DNA of 64,000 nucleotides from positions 1 to 64,000 of the forward strand of contig CAYFOM010000001.1 of assembly GCA_964344765.1 (NCBI GenBank), given 5' to 3'. The position numbers were made by a program, and so were the translations under genes. The notes below the pieces were generated by a model. The model did no database searches. It was given only the letters and a program-made list of their open reading frames with translations, and was not told where the DNA came from. Source of the stretch: JACNIZ01 sp964344765 (GTDB lineage Bacteria > Planctomycetota > UBA1135). Shown piece by piece: positions 1-7,468 of the stretch (positions within the stretch are counted from its first letter, which is position 1; every line of letters begins with the position of its first letter).

Positions 1-48
1 AAGGCATTTGATGAGTCTGCTGCTTTTTACAGAAAAGATGTTGCTTGA
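1..48 (+). CDS. C-terminal tail of an upstream gene (partial, uncertain)
   Basis: Frame 1 is open from the window edge and closes with TGA at 46-48, giving a 15-residue tail that ends FYRKDVA. It is too short to identify. It may be the end of a real gene that begins outside the window, or a chance open frame. The next 220 bases hold no supported gene. Confidence 0.3.
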   Translation, partial: KAFDESAAFYRKDVA

Positions 49-223
49 TCAAAAATGTGGATTCGAGGCGGGAGAAGCCGGTCTTTTCAGCGAATTCTCT
101 AAGAAATTCCCTTGTCATTAAGAAGACGGTTTTCCGAAGAAAAAGTAACACCGAAATCCGCCAAAATCTGAGTTTTCCACAATCCGTGGCGCGATGGCCA
201 GGATCCGGCTAGGGTGTGACCTC

Positions 224-242
224 GCTTCATGGCTCATGAAGC
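224..242. repeat. 7-bp inverted repeat before the sigma-like gene
   Basis: GCTTCAT, five bases, then ATGAAGC: a perfect 7-bp inverted repeat ending 27 bases before the start codon at 270. It could be an operator or a leader hairpin. No T-run follows, so it does not look like a terminator. Confidence 0.4.
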
Positions 243-269
243 ACTCCCCAACACAACCCTCCCCTGACT

Positions 270-860
270 ATGGTCGAATCCGGTTTGCGGACACTATTGG
301 ACCAGCAGCAAAAGCGATTCAGTGAAGAATGGCGTGAGCTGCTGGGCACTCACCGCGATTTTCAGGTTAGCCCACCTGAAAAACGCATCAAGCTCCTCGG
401 CGAGCTGTTTGAGCAATGCTCACCCTGGCTGGAACGCGGCATCCGCTCCACCGCAATGAGGCATTTTTTGCTGCTGCCGACCGAGATGCTGGTCGCCAGA
501 TTGTTCGCCCGAATCGCTCACCGCTCCGACCTACCCGAAGCCCACGCAGCCTTTCTGATGTGGATCGAAGGTCAAATCCTCACCGACCTCGCCGATCCCA
601 GCGACGAGCTCGGCGTTTGCAACGGAGCACCCGGGGAGCCGCCGGCCGCCCTGCAGGAGAAATTCAACAACCTGCCATATTCCGACCGAGCTTTGTTTTA
701 CCTCTACATGATGGAAGACTTCGACGCCTCGGCCCTCGCTCAAAAAACCGGCATGACTCAACCCAAGCTAGGCCACTTGCTCAAGCAAATCTGGCGTCAT
801 CTCGAGTCGGAGGTCGCCCCGGAGCACCTCCCCAGCCAGTGGAATCCGCCCGCCGAATAG
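270..860 (+). CDS. Sigma-70 region 4-like regulatory protein
   Basis: This 196-residue protein looks like a small, divergent ECF-type sigma factor or related regulator. Residues about 135-185 contain LPYSDRALFYLYMMEDFDASA followed by a helix-turn-helix pattern (A..TGMTQPKLGHLLKQIW), which resembles sigma region 4.2 that reads the -35 element. The N-terminal half is helical but I cannot show a confident region 2. It is the first gene of a tight three-gene unit: the TPR-like gene starts 5 bases after its stop. A role in transcription is inference. It could also be a regulator that uses the fold without binding core polymerase. Confidence 0.6.
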   Translation: MVESGLRTLLDQQQKRFSEEWRELLGTHRDFQVSPPEKRIKLLGELFEQCSPWLERGIRSTAMRHFLLLPTEMLVARLFARIAHRSDLPEAHAAFLMWIEGQILTDLADPSDELGVCNGAPGEPPAALQEKFNNLPYSDRALFYLYMMEDFDASALAQKTGMTQPKLGHLLKQIWRHLESEVAPEHLPSQWNPPAE

Positions 861-865
861 GCCGC

Positions 866-1654
866 ATGATCACCCCGAGCACCTATCAGCCAACCGCCGC
901 CGCGCTGCGTGAAATGCGGCGCCAATGGGGCCGGCACGCCTCGGTGGAGTTAGGAAAACTGTTGTTGATCAACGCAATTCACGCCGGCATGCGAATCAGC
1001 GACGGCAACAAGTACGTCCCGGCTTCGAATTGGCTCGAATCGGATTCATCGGAAACCCGAGCCCGGATTCGCTTACTCCTACCTGAGTTCCTCCAGCTAG
1101 CCGCGGCGGCCGATGCCGAACCCGAGCTGGCGAACTTGGCCGATGAACCCTGGGAGCGAATTTGGCATGATCCGCTCGCGGCATCGCAAGTGGCGGTGGC
1201 CTTGCTGCCCAACTCCAACCAGGCGCGCCTGACCCTGGCCGTCAACCAACTTCGCCGGGGCGACGTCTTGCCTGCGCGGGAGCACCTGATCACCGCTCTT
1301 CAGGGAGCCACTCTACGGGTAGAAGAACGGTCACGCTATCAACGCAACCTCGCCGCCTGTTACGAACTCCTGGGCGACGATCCCGGAGCAGCGTGGTTTG
1401 CCGAACGCGCTGTCGAACTGAATCCCGGCAATCAATCCAATTTGCTGAGCTACCTGATCTACGCGGTTATAGCTCCCGATGCCAGCAAGCGGATTCCTAA
1501 ATTGCGCAATGCTTGCCTCCGCTACGGGAGGCAATTTCGTGCGAGCCATGTTTGGAGTATGCTTTCTCAAAACGGTGGCCGCGCTTCGGAATCCCTCAAC
1601 AGCGACCCTGATTTCGCTTGTCACTTAAGAAAAGTCCTTCATTCCGTCTCATGA
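866..1654 (+). CDS. TPR-like protein
   Basis: A 262-residue protein. I start it at ATG 866 (MITPSTYQ), because the same frame open further upstream lies under the sigma-like gene and reads as an Arg-rich shadow. Residues about 95-215 carry two to three helical repeats with TPR spacing (for example LRRGDVLPAREHLITAL and YELLGDDPGAAWFAERAVELNP). There is no signal peptide. It lies 5 bases after the sigma-like gene and its TGA overlaps the next ATG (ATGA), so the three genes are probably translated together. TPR proteins usually scaffold other proteins. A partnership with the sigma-like protein is inference. Confidence 0.65.
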   Translation: MITPSTYQPTAAALREMRRQWGRHASVELGKLLLINAIHAGMRISDGNKYVPASNWLESDSSETRARIRLLLPEFLQLAAAADAEPELANLADEPWERIWHDPLAASQVAVALLPNSNQARLTLAVNQLRRGDVLPAREHLITALQGATLRVEERSRYQRNLAACYELLGDDPGAAWFAERAVELNPGNQSNLLSYLIYAVIAPDASKRIPKLRNACLRYGRQFRASHVWSMLSQNGGRASESLNSDPDFACHLRKVLHSVS

Positions 1655-1902
1655 ACATTCTTCAATCCGCGAAACGTTTCCGCGCAGCTTGCATGTGCGC
1701 TGTTTTGGCTTTGGCATTTTTGGTCGTACCCGCGACATCGATGCCAAGTGGTGGGGGCAATAAGAAAGAACTCGATGGAGACAACCCATCCCAAATCTCA
1801 GGGATTATTGGCAGCATGGGTGGAAAGACCGGCGGCGGCTCCAACGGTAAGACCAAAGGTGGGTCTGGCGGATCAGGAGGGTCCGGTGGATCCGGCGGCT
1901 GA
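1651..1902 (+). CDS. Small secreted peptide with Gly/Ser-rich tail
   Basis: An 83-residue protein starting at ATG 1651, which overlaps the stop of the TPR gene (ATGA). I prefer this to an upstream in-frame start at 1618 inside the TPR gene. Residues 1-30 form a signal peptide: basic n-region (SAKRFR), hydrophobic core (CAVLALAFLVVPA), then small residues. The mature part is short and low-complexity, with many Gly, Lys and Ser, and ends in a GGSGGSGGSGG repeat. No catalytic residues are visible. The tail looks like a flexible linker or a surface/matrix peptide. A strong hairpin terminator follows. Function unknown. Confidence 0.6.
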   Translation: MNILQSAKRFRAACMCAVLALAFLVVPATSMPSGGGNKKELDGDNPSQISGIIGSMGGKTGGGSNGKTKGGSGGSGGSGGSGG

Positions 1903-1931
1903 TCCAAACTCTTAGGAGTGGTTGAACAAAA

Positions 1932-1962
1932 AACGGCGGAGAGCTCGACGCTCTCCGCCGTT
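1932..1962. terminator. Bidirectional intrinsic terminator
   Basis: A perfect 11-bp stem (ACGGCGGAGAG, 7-base loop, CTCTCCGCCGT), extendable by one A-T pair. On the minus strand it is followed by a T6 run, so it should end the permease transcript. On the plus strand it is followed by TCTTCGTTT, a weaker U-tract that can serve the secreted peptide operon. It sits between the two convergent units. Confidence 0.85.
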
Positions 1963-1986
1963 CTTCGTTTGCGCTGTCCGACGGTA

Positions 1987-3372
1987 TTACAGGTAGCGCA
2001 AGTAAACGTATCCGGTCGCAATGATGATCGACATGATCATCAACGGGAATGCATGGCGCAGGAAGGTCACGAACTTGATCGGCGAACCGGCGCGTTCGGC
2101 GAAACCGGCCACAATCAGGTTGGCGCTTGCACCAACCAGCGAACCATTTCCGCCCAAGCAGGCGCCCAGCGACAGCGACCACCAGATGGTGTTCTGCTGA
2201 GCCAAATCCAGCCCGGTGCCTTGCTCACGCAATTGCTCCATCGTCGCTTCCAGCGTCGGAATCATCGTCGCAACAAACGGGATGTTATCGACCACTGCCG
2301 ACGCAACCGCCGACACCCACATCACCGACAAACTAAGGATCGAAGTGATCTCAGCCGTCGATTCGGCGCCGTCGGTCATCGCCACCACTTGCTCGGCCAG
2401 CATGCCTAGCGCGCCGACGCGTTCCAGCGCGTGCACGATGACGAACAAGCCGATGAAGAAGAAGATCGTCACCCATTCCACCTCACCAAAGGTGTGGTGC
2501 ACTCTCTCGGATTGATCCTCGGCCGAATGGCCCATGTTGTCCAAGAACAGCAGCAACGCCGCTCCCGCCATGGCAACCGTCGCCGGCTCCAATCCTGCCG
2601 GGTGACCGAACATGAAGCCGATCAAAACCAGGAACAAAACGCCAAGCGACTTCTTTAGCAGCGGCACGTCGCGAATCGCCTCGCGCTCGCGGTATTGCCT
2701 GACGCGTTGCATCGCTTCCGGCGTCGCCTTCAGCTTTTTGCCCCACATCAGGTAAATCGGCCCCAACGTCGCTAAGAACACCACCGGCACGATCGGGGCC
2801 ACGTGGACCAAGAAGCTGTTGAAGTCAATGCTTTCGATTTGCGAACCAATCAAGATGTTGGGCGGGTCACCAATCAGCGTTGCAGTACCGCCAATGTTCG
2901 AGAACAGAATCTGCGCGAACAAAAACGGGTATGGCTCAATTTCAAGTTCTTCGGTAATCAGCAACGACACCGGCGCAATCAGCAGCACCGTGGTCACGTT
3001 GTCGAGGAAAGCCGACAACACTGCCGTCACCAAGGACAGCATGACCAAGATGCCCCATGGTCGCGCGTTAACCTTTTTCGCCGACCAAATCGCCAGGTAT
3101 TGGAAAACTCCGGACTTTCGAGTGATGGCAACAATCACCATCATCCCCGTTAACAGGCCGATGGTATTCCAATCGATGCCATGCAGGGCCGATTCCTGAG
3201 TATGGATACCGGCCAGAACCATGAATGTGCCACCGAGCAGTGCGACCACTGCGCGATTGAACTTTTCGGTCATGATGACCGCGTAGGTGAGAACAAAAAT
3301 GATGCCGCTGACCCACAACGGGTCCATGCCAAACATCACATTTATTGCACCGTCAGATGCTCCAGAAGTCAC
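1987..3372 (-). CDS. ArsB/NhaD-type (IT superfamily) ion permease
   Basis: A 461-residue integral membrane protein with about 11-12 hydrophobic segments. It carries two related hairpin motifs typical of the ArsB/NhaD/P-protein branch of the ion transporter superfamily: GGTATLIGDPPNILIGS near residue 160 and GGNGSLVGASANLIVAG near residue 410. The family moves Na+/H+, arsenite or organic anions; the ion cannot be fixed from sequence. The first codon is GTG at 3372; an in-frame ATG 13 codons later is possible. It follows the CBS-domain gene by 3 bases, so the CBS protein may act as its nucleotide-sensing partner (inference). Confidence 0.85.
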   Translation of the reverse strand: MTSGASDGAINVMFGMDPLWVSGIIFVLTYAVIMTEKFNRAVVALLGGTFMVLAGIHTQESALHGIDWNTIGLLTGMMVIVAITRKSGVFQYLAIWSAKKVNARPWGILVMLSLVTAVLSAFLDNVTTVLLIAPVSLLITEELEIEPYPFLFAQILFSNIGGTATLIGDPPNILIGSQIESIDFNSFLVHVAPIVPVVFLATLGPIYLMWGKKLKATPEAMQRVRQYREREAIRDVPLLKKSLGVLFLVLIGFMFGHPAGLEPATVAMAGAALLLFLDNMGHSAEDQSERVHHTFGEVEWVTIFFFIGLFVIVHALERVGALGMLAEQVVAMTDGAESTAEITSILSLSVMWVSAVASAVVDNIPFVATMIPTLEATMEQLREQGTGLDLAQQNTIWWSLSLGACLGGNGSLVGASANLIVAGFAERAGSPIKFVTFLRHAFPLMIMSIIIATGYVYLRYL

Positions 3373-3375
3373 TCT

Positions 3376-3825
3376 TTAGTCCAGTAGGCGGCCAACAATG
3401 TCCCAGTAGCTCACGATGCCAACTAACTTCTGGCTTTCGCGGTCCACCACGGGGAGGTTGTCGTGACAGTGGTACAAACCAAGCACGACTCGGGTGAGGG
3501 GGGTGTCAGGGTGAACGATGATGTATTCCGTTTCCACAAAGCGCTTCACCGGCTTTTGGTACTGGTCCGAAAGTCGGCGCTTCAGGTCTTCGGTGTCATC
3601 GGTGACAAAGGGTAGCCGCGGAATGCCAAAACGCATCGTCGCCACCTTCGGCACCAGCAGGCGCAGCAGGGCGTGGATGCCGAATTGGCCGACCATCTTG
3701 CCGTTCTTGTCGATGACAGGCACGCTGCGATAGCGGTTGTCACGCAGGATGGCGACGGCGTTCTCCAGGGGTTCGTTTTCGCTGACCGTGATCGGGTCAG
3801 GCGTCATGATTTCGGCGCAGGTCAT
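3376..3825 (-). CDS. CBS-domain pair protein
   Basis: A 149-residue stand-alone protein of two CBS modules. The first begins CAEIMTPDPITVSENEPLENAV and ends near GQFGIHALLRLL. The second contains YIIVHPDTPLTRVVLGLYHCHDNLPVVD and ends VGIVSYWDIVGRLL. CBS pairs bind adenine nucleotides (AMP, ATP, SAM) and regulate attached or partner proteins. It lies 3 bases upstream of the permease start on the same strand, with no room for a separate promoter, which points to shared expression and probable control of transport by energy state. The partner assignment is inference. Confidence 0.85.
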   Translation of the reverse strand: MTCAEIMTPDPITVSENEPLENAVAILRDNRYRSVPVIDKNGKMVGQFGIHALLRLLVPKVATMRFGIPRLPFVTDDTEDLKRRLSDQYQKPVKRFVETEYIIVHPDTPLTRVVLGLYHCHDNLPVVDRESQKLVGIVSYWDIVGRLLD

Positions 3826-3963
3826 CTCAGGGCCTCAAGGGCAAGGGGGGTAAGGGCATGAATTGGCCGTTGACGCTCCACATCGTAGAGCCTCGCACCC
3901 GGTTTAACCCCATAGGCGAATAGAAACAGCCTGCACCTGTAAATTTTTCAGATTTTTGCCGCA

Positions 3964-4590
3964 CTACCATTCATATTCGAACAATTCGATCTCATCGCGC
4001 CAGTGCTTGGCGACAAAATCGCGGCTGCGGTCGTCGTAATACTCGCGAAAATCGCGGTGCTTGGTCTTGTTTAGGTGCGGCAGCTCGGCGTCGACGCCAA
4101 ATCGCCTGCACGCCTCGGCAAAATCGCCGCGCAAATTCTCAAAACGGCCGACGTAATCCATGCCCAGCTTGCCGTCGGCGCCGCGCAGCATGTCGGCTTG
4201 GCTGCGGCCACGCGCGCGGAACTTCTCGTATTCCAGGTAGGAGTGAAAATCGGGCAGCGCTTTGACTTCTTTGTGGCGTGGATGAATGACGCGGTCGATG
4301 ACAAAGCTGTATTCGGATACCAGCCGGTCCCACGGATTGCGCACGAAGGCGAATTTAAACAGGCGCGGCATCAAATCGGCCGGCAGCACCTTTTCCGCGT
4401 AGCGCAATCCGCCGTGCACGCGCAGCATGAATTTTGCTGGATCCTTGCGCAAGTGCAGACGGCAAAGGATTTTATTGAATTTGTCCTGAGGCGGATGCAC
4501 GACCCACTGGTCCAAAGCCTTAGCCGCACTGGTGCCGCCCGTTTTCGGCACGTGAATCATCAGGAATTGCTTTTCAAGCGACAGCAGCAT
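3964..4590 (-). CDS. Sulfotransferase family 2 protein
   Basis: A 208-residue PAPS-dependent sulfotransferase. The 5'-phosphosulfate loop is FLMIHVPKTGGTSAAKAL near the N-terminus and the 3'-phosphate site is FAFVRNPWDRLVSEY near residue 85. The C-terminus (NKTKHRDFREYYDD through ELFEYEW) is the usual end of the family. It would move a sulfate group from PAPS to a carbohydrate acceptor, probably on the cytoplasmic side. Its start overlaps the end of the O-antigen ligase gene by 17 bases, which suggests sulfated surface polysaccharide (inference). The gene appears complete. Confidence 0.88.
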   Translation of the reverse strand: MLLSLEKQFLMIHVPKTGGTSAAKALDQWVVHPPQDKFNKILCRLHLRKDPAKFMLRVHGGLRYAEKVLPADLMPRLFKFAFVRNPWDRLVSEYSFVIDRVIHPRHKEVKALPDFHSYLEYEKFRARGRSQADMLRGADGKLGMDYVGRFENLRGDFAEACRRFGVDAELPHLNKTKHRDFREYYDDRSRDFVAKHWRDEIELFEYEW

Positions 4591-5797
4591 GGTCGGAATC
4601 GGGTGCTTCGGTCGGCTGGGCCAGGCTGGATTCGCGTGCGCGCAGCATCATGCCCCAGGCGAAGCCAAATAACAGCGTAAAGGCGCTGAGCCGCGACGAG
4701 CTGTAAAGCGGGGCGTCGGTGAAGCCGGCGGCGAACAGCATGAACCAGGCCGAGAGCGCTAAAAAGGCGGCGTCTTGGTGTAGCTTGCGGTGGCGCCACA
4801 CCCACAGAGGGATGATCAAGATCCACCACAGGAACGCCAAAAATCCTGGCACGCCACTGGTTGCCGCGACGTGCAAGAAGGTGTTGTGGCAATGGGAATG
4901 GCGCAAATTGGCCCCGGCGAACCGAGTTTTGCCCTCGGCGGCGGCGACCTCGCGCAAATCATCGCGGAAATCACCCAAACCGGTTCCGGTCATCGGGCTC
5001 TCCTCGAAGGTTTCCCAACCGATTTGCCACAGCGAGGTTCGCGTGACTTCACCGGCGAAAAACTGATCCAACGAGGTCAGGCGTTGCACGCGCAGGTCCG
5101 AGGAAACCATCCAGGTGCCGGCGCCAATCATTGCCACCAGCGCCAGCAGCGCCCATTTACTCCGCCGCAGGTAATACGGGATCATCGTCAGCAAAAGCAC
5201 GCCCAAAAGAATTAGCGTGACCCGCCGGCGAGCGGCAAACACGGCCAACATTTGGCTGGCTGCGGCAGCCAACAGTAGTGCTTTGACCGGCCAGCTTTTG
5301 TCGCGCATCAAAACCAGGGCACAAATCGCACCGCCCGACATCGCCAGCGAATAAATCCAAATGTTGGTACTGACTTGGGTAGTGCCGTCGAAAAAGCCGC
5401 GTTCGAGGAAAGACTGAATAATGTGCCAAATGCCTTGGGTCGACGCCAAAACCGCCGAACCGAGGAAGGTCCATAAGTACCAAAGCGGGTTTGCCGCATC
5501 GCGCACTGCGGCGGCACCGAGGAAAAGAAAGCCCAGCGGCCAGAAGCCGAAAAAGTTATCCCAGCCTTCGGTCATGTTGTCGGACACGAATACCGAAACC
5601 AGCAGCACCATCAGGAAAACCCCGGTGGCTTTACCGATTGGATTGACGAAGGTGCCGACGGCGCGCCTGTGCCATAAAGTGGTCAATAACAGCAGCCCGG
5701 CGCCAATGCTCAATCCCGCCTTTGACCATGGCTGGGCCATGCCGGCAAAGCAAAGAGCCCACAAGCGCAGGTCTATGGGTTTGTGTTCGGCGGGCAC
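4574..5797 (-). CDS. O-antigen ligase/polymerase family protein (Wzy_C)
   Basis: A 407-residue membrane protein with about 10-12 hydrophobic segments. The large loop contains NLRHSHCHNTFLHVAATSG near residue 300, the His-rich signature of the Wzy_C family (O-antigen ligases, WaaL-like, and some polymerases). Such enzymes join undecaprenyl-linked glycans to lipid A core or to other acceptors in the periplasm. The start is GTG at 5797, where the frame opens. It is translationally linked to the downstream sulfotransferase by a 17-base overlap. Ligase and polymerase activity cannot be separated by sequence alone. Confidence 0.82.
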   Translation of the reverse strand: MPAEHKPIDLRLWALCFAGMAQPWSKAGLSIGAGLLLLTTLWHRRAVGTFVNPIGKATGVFLMVLLVSVFVSDNMTEGWDNFFGFWPLGFLFLGAAAVRDAANPLWYLWTFLGSAVLASTQGIWHIIQSFLERGFFDGTTQVSTNIWIYSLAMSGGAICALVLMRDKSWPVKALLLAAAASQMLAVFAARRRVTLILLGVLLLTMIPYYLRRSKWALLALVAMIGAGTWMVSSDLRVQRLTSLDQFFAGEVTRTSLWQIGWETFEESPMTGTGLGDFRDDLREVAAAEGKTRFAGANLRHSHCHNTFLHVAATSGVPGFLAFLWWILIIPLWVWRHRKLHQDAAFLALSAWFMLFAAGFTDAPLYSSSRLSAFTLLFGFAWGMMLRARESSLAQPTEAPDSDHAAVA

Positions 5798-5894
5798 TCG
5801 AGGCAGGGGGGCAGGGGGCGCGAGGGGAGGCCGCGCTCAAAGGAAGCGGGGATTTTAGCGGCGTTCTTGATTGCCCCGGGGACAACCCTGTAGC

Positions 5895-5900
5895 TATAAA
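5895..5900 (+). promoter_or_regulatory. -10 box giving a near-leaderless murJ message
   Basis: TATAAA lies five bases before ATG 5906. With the usual six-base gap, +1 falls at about 5907, on the start codon. No Shine-Dalgarno sequence is present. Confidence 0.45.
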
Positions 5901-5905
5901 TTGGC

Positions 5906-7465
5906 ATGGAGAATACGCCGGGCGCGGGTCAGCGCCGACGGGAAAAGATCAGTGGCGGCAGTGCCTTTCGAGGTGCGGTGGTGACCTCGGTGTGGACCTT
6001 GCTGTCGCGCATCCTCGGCTTTGCCCGCGACGCGGCGATGTTGGCGGTTTTTGGTGCCTCGGTGGCAACCGGCAACTTCGTCATTGCTTGGATGCTGCCC
6101 AACCTGTTTCGACGCTTATTCGGCGAGGGGGCGGTCAGCGCCGCGATCCAGCCGGCGTTGGCCCGAGCCCAAGAAGAGGAGGGCCAAGAGGCTGCCGCCC
6201 GACTATTTGCAGCCTTCATGGGCGTTTTTGCGCTGCTATTGACCGCCTTGGTTGTAGTCGGCGAGGTCGTACTCCTGACCATGCTGAACAGTCTTGAACC
6301 CGGCGATGCCGACGAAGAGGCGCTGAAACTATCCGTCTATTTGCTGCCCTACGTCCTGCCGATCTGCATGACCGCACTCGCCGGGGCACCGCAACAACTT
6401 TCCGGGCGCTTCAGCTTGCCGGCATTGGCGCCAGCCGCACTCAATACGGTTTGGATTAGTTGGCTGGTCGTCATAGGCGAAGGTGCCGACATCTTATTGC
6501 TGCCGATCGGCGTGCTGATTGGAGGCATGGTGCAGTGGACCATGCAATTTCCAGGTCTACGCGCCGACGGCTGGCCGTTGTTGCCGCGCTTTGACTTCGC
6601 CAACCCGCGCCTGAGGGAAGCGCTGAAAGCGTTTGCCCCGGCGGTCATCGGTTTGGCGGCGGTGCAATTGAATTTGCTGGTTGACCAAATTCTGGTCCGG
6701 GAAATGGTGAGCGAAGAAGCAAACTCATTCACCTACGCTTCGAGCCGATTGATCCAACTTCCCGGCGCGTTGGTCGGCGTCGCCGCCGCAACCGGGGCCA
6801 TGCCGTTGTTTGCTCGGTTGGCCGCCGAACAGCGCAAGAATGAACTGACCCAAACCCTGCAGAAGAGTAGCGAGATGACGCTGATGCTGATGATCGCTGC
6901 CGGATTCGGTATGGGGGTTTTGGCCGAGCCCATCATTCGCGTTTTGTTCGAGCACGGTCGTTTTACCGCCACCGATACCGAGCTGCTCACGCCGGTGCTT
7001 CGCGCTTACCTATGGTCCTTGCCGGCAAGTGCCATGCTCGGGCTCACCGTTCGGGTTCGTCAAGCAAGTGGCGACCTCCGCGGACCTGCGCGCATCGCCA
7101 TCGGCATGGTGCCGATCAACCTAGGCTTGAATCTTCTGCTGTTGCCTATGTTTGGAGTGGCCGGCGCTGGTTATGCAACCTCCATCACCATCACTCTTCA
7201 ATACTTCCGCATAGCCCAAGGCTTACCGAAGATTGGCGTAGGTCCGCCGATTCGCGGGCGGCGATTGCTGACTTTGCTCGCACCGGGAGCCGCATCGACG
7301 CTTGCCGCCGGACTGGTTTACCCGAATACTGCCGACGTCCTACCCGAGTGGGTGGCTTTGACCTTAGGCATCCTCGCAGGCGTCGCCGCCGCCGGTTTGG
7401 TGGCGTGGAAGTTTCTGCCCGAAGAAGCGGCGCAATTATTGGCGAAACTCAACCGCAAGCGATAA
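5906..7465 (+). CDS. murJ: Lipid II flippase MurJ (MviN)
   Basis: A 519-residue MATE-like (MOP superfamily) protein with about 14 hydrophobic segments. The N-terminus SVWTLLSRILGFARDAAMLAVFG and the LPNLFRRLFGEGAVSAAIQPAL segment are the MurJ signature; the conserved Arg residues of the central cavity lie in these stretches. It flips lipid-linked peptidoglycan precursor across the inner membrane, so its presence implies a peptidoglycan or related lipid-linked glycan pathway. The length is normal. It converges on carB with only 3 bases between the stops. A -10 box sits directly upstream of ATG 5906. Confidence 0.93.
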   Translation: MENTPGAGQRRREKISGGSAFRGAVVTSVWTLLSRILGFARDAAMLAVFGASVATGNFVIAWMLPNLFRRLFGEGAVSAAIQPALARAQEEEGQEAAARLFAAFMGVFALLLTALVVVGEVVLLTMLNSLEPGDADEEALKLSVYLLPYVLPICMTALAGAPQQLSGRFSLPALAPAALNTVWISWLVVIGEGADILLLPIGVLIGGMVQWTMQFPGLRADGWPLLPRFDFANPRLREALKAFAPAVIGLAAVQLNLLVDQILVREMVSEEANSFTYASSRLIQLPGALVGVAAATGAMPLFARLAAEQRKNELTQTLQKSSEMTLMLMIAAGFGMGVLAEPIIRVLFEHGRFTATDTELLTPVLRAYLWSLPASAMLGLTVRVRQASGDLRGPARIAIGMVPINLGLNLLLLPMFGVAGAGYATSITITLQYFRIAQGLPKIGVGPPIRGRRLLTLLAPGAASTLAAGLVYPNTADVLPEWVALTLGILAGVAAAGLVAWKFLPEEAAQLLAKLNRKR

Positions 7466-7468
7466 CGC

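Noticed and set aside
416..865. An N-terminal extension of the TPR-like protein
   Set aside because: It lies under the sigma-like gene in another frame and is Arg/Pro-rich low-quality sequence; the ATG at 866 suits the operon spacing.
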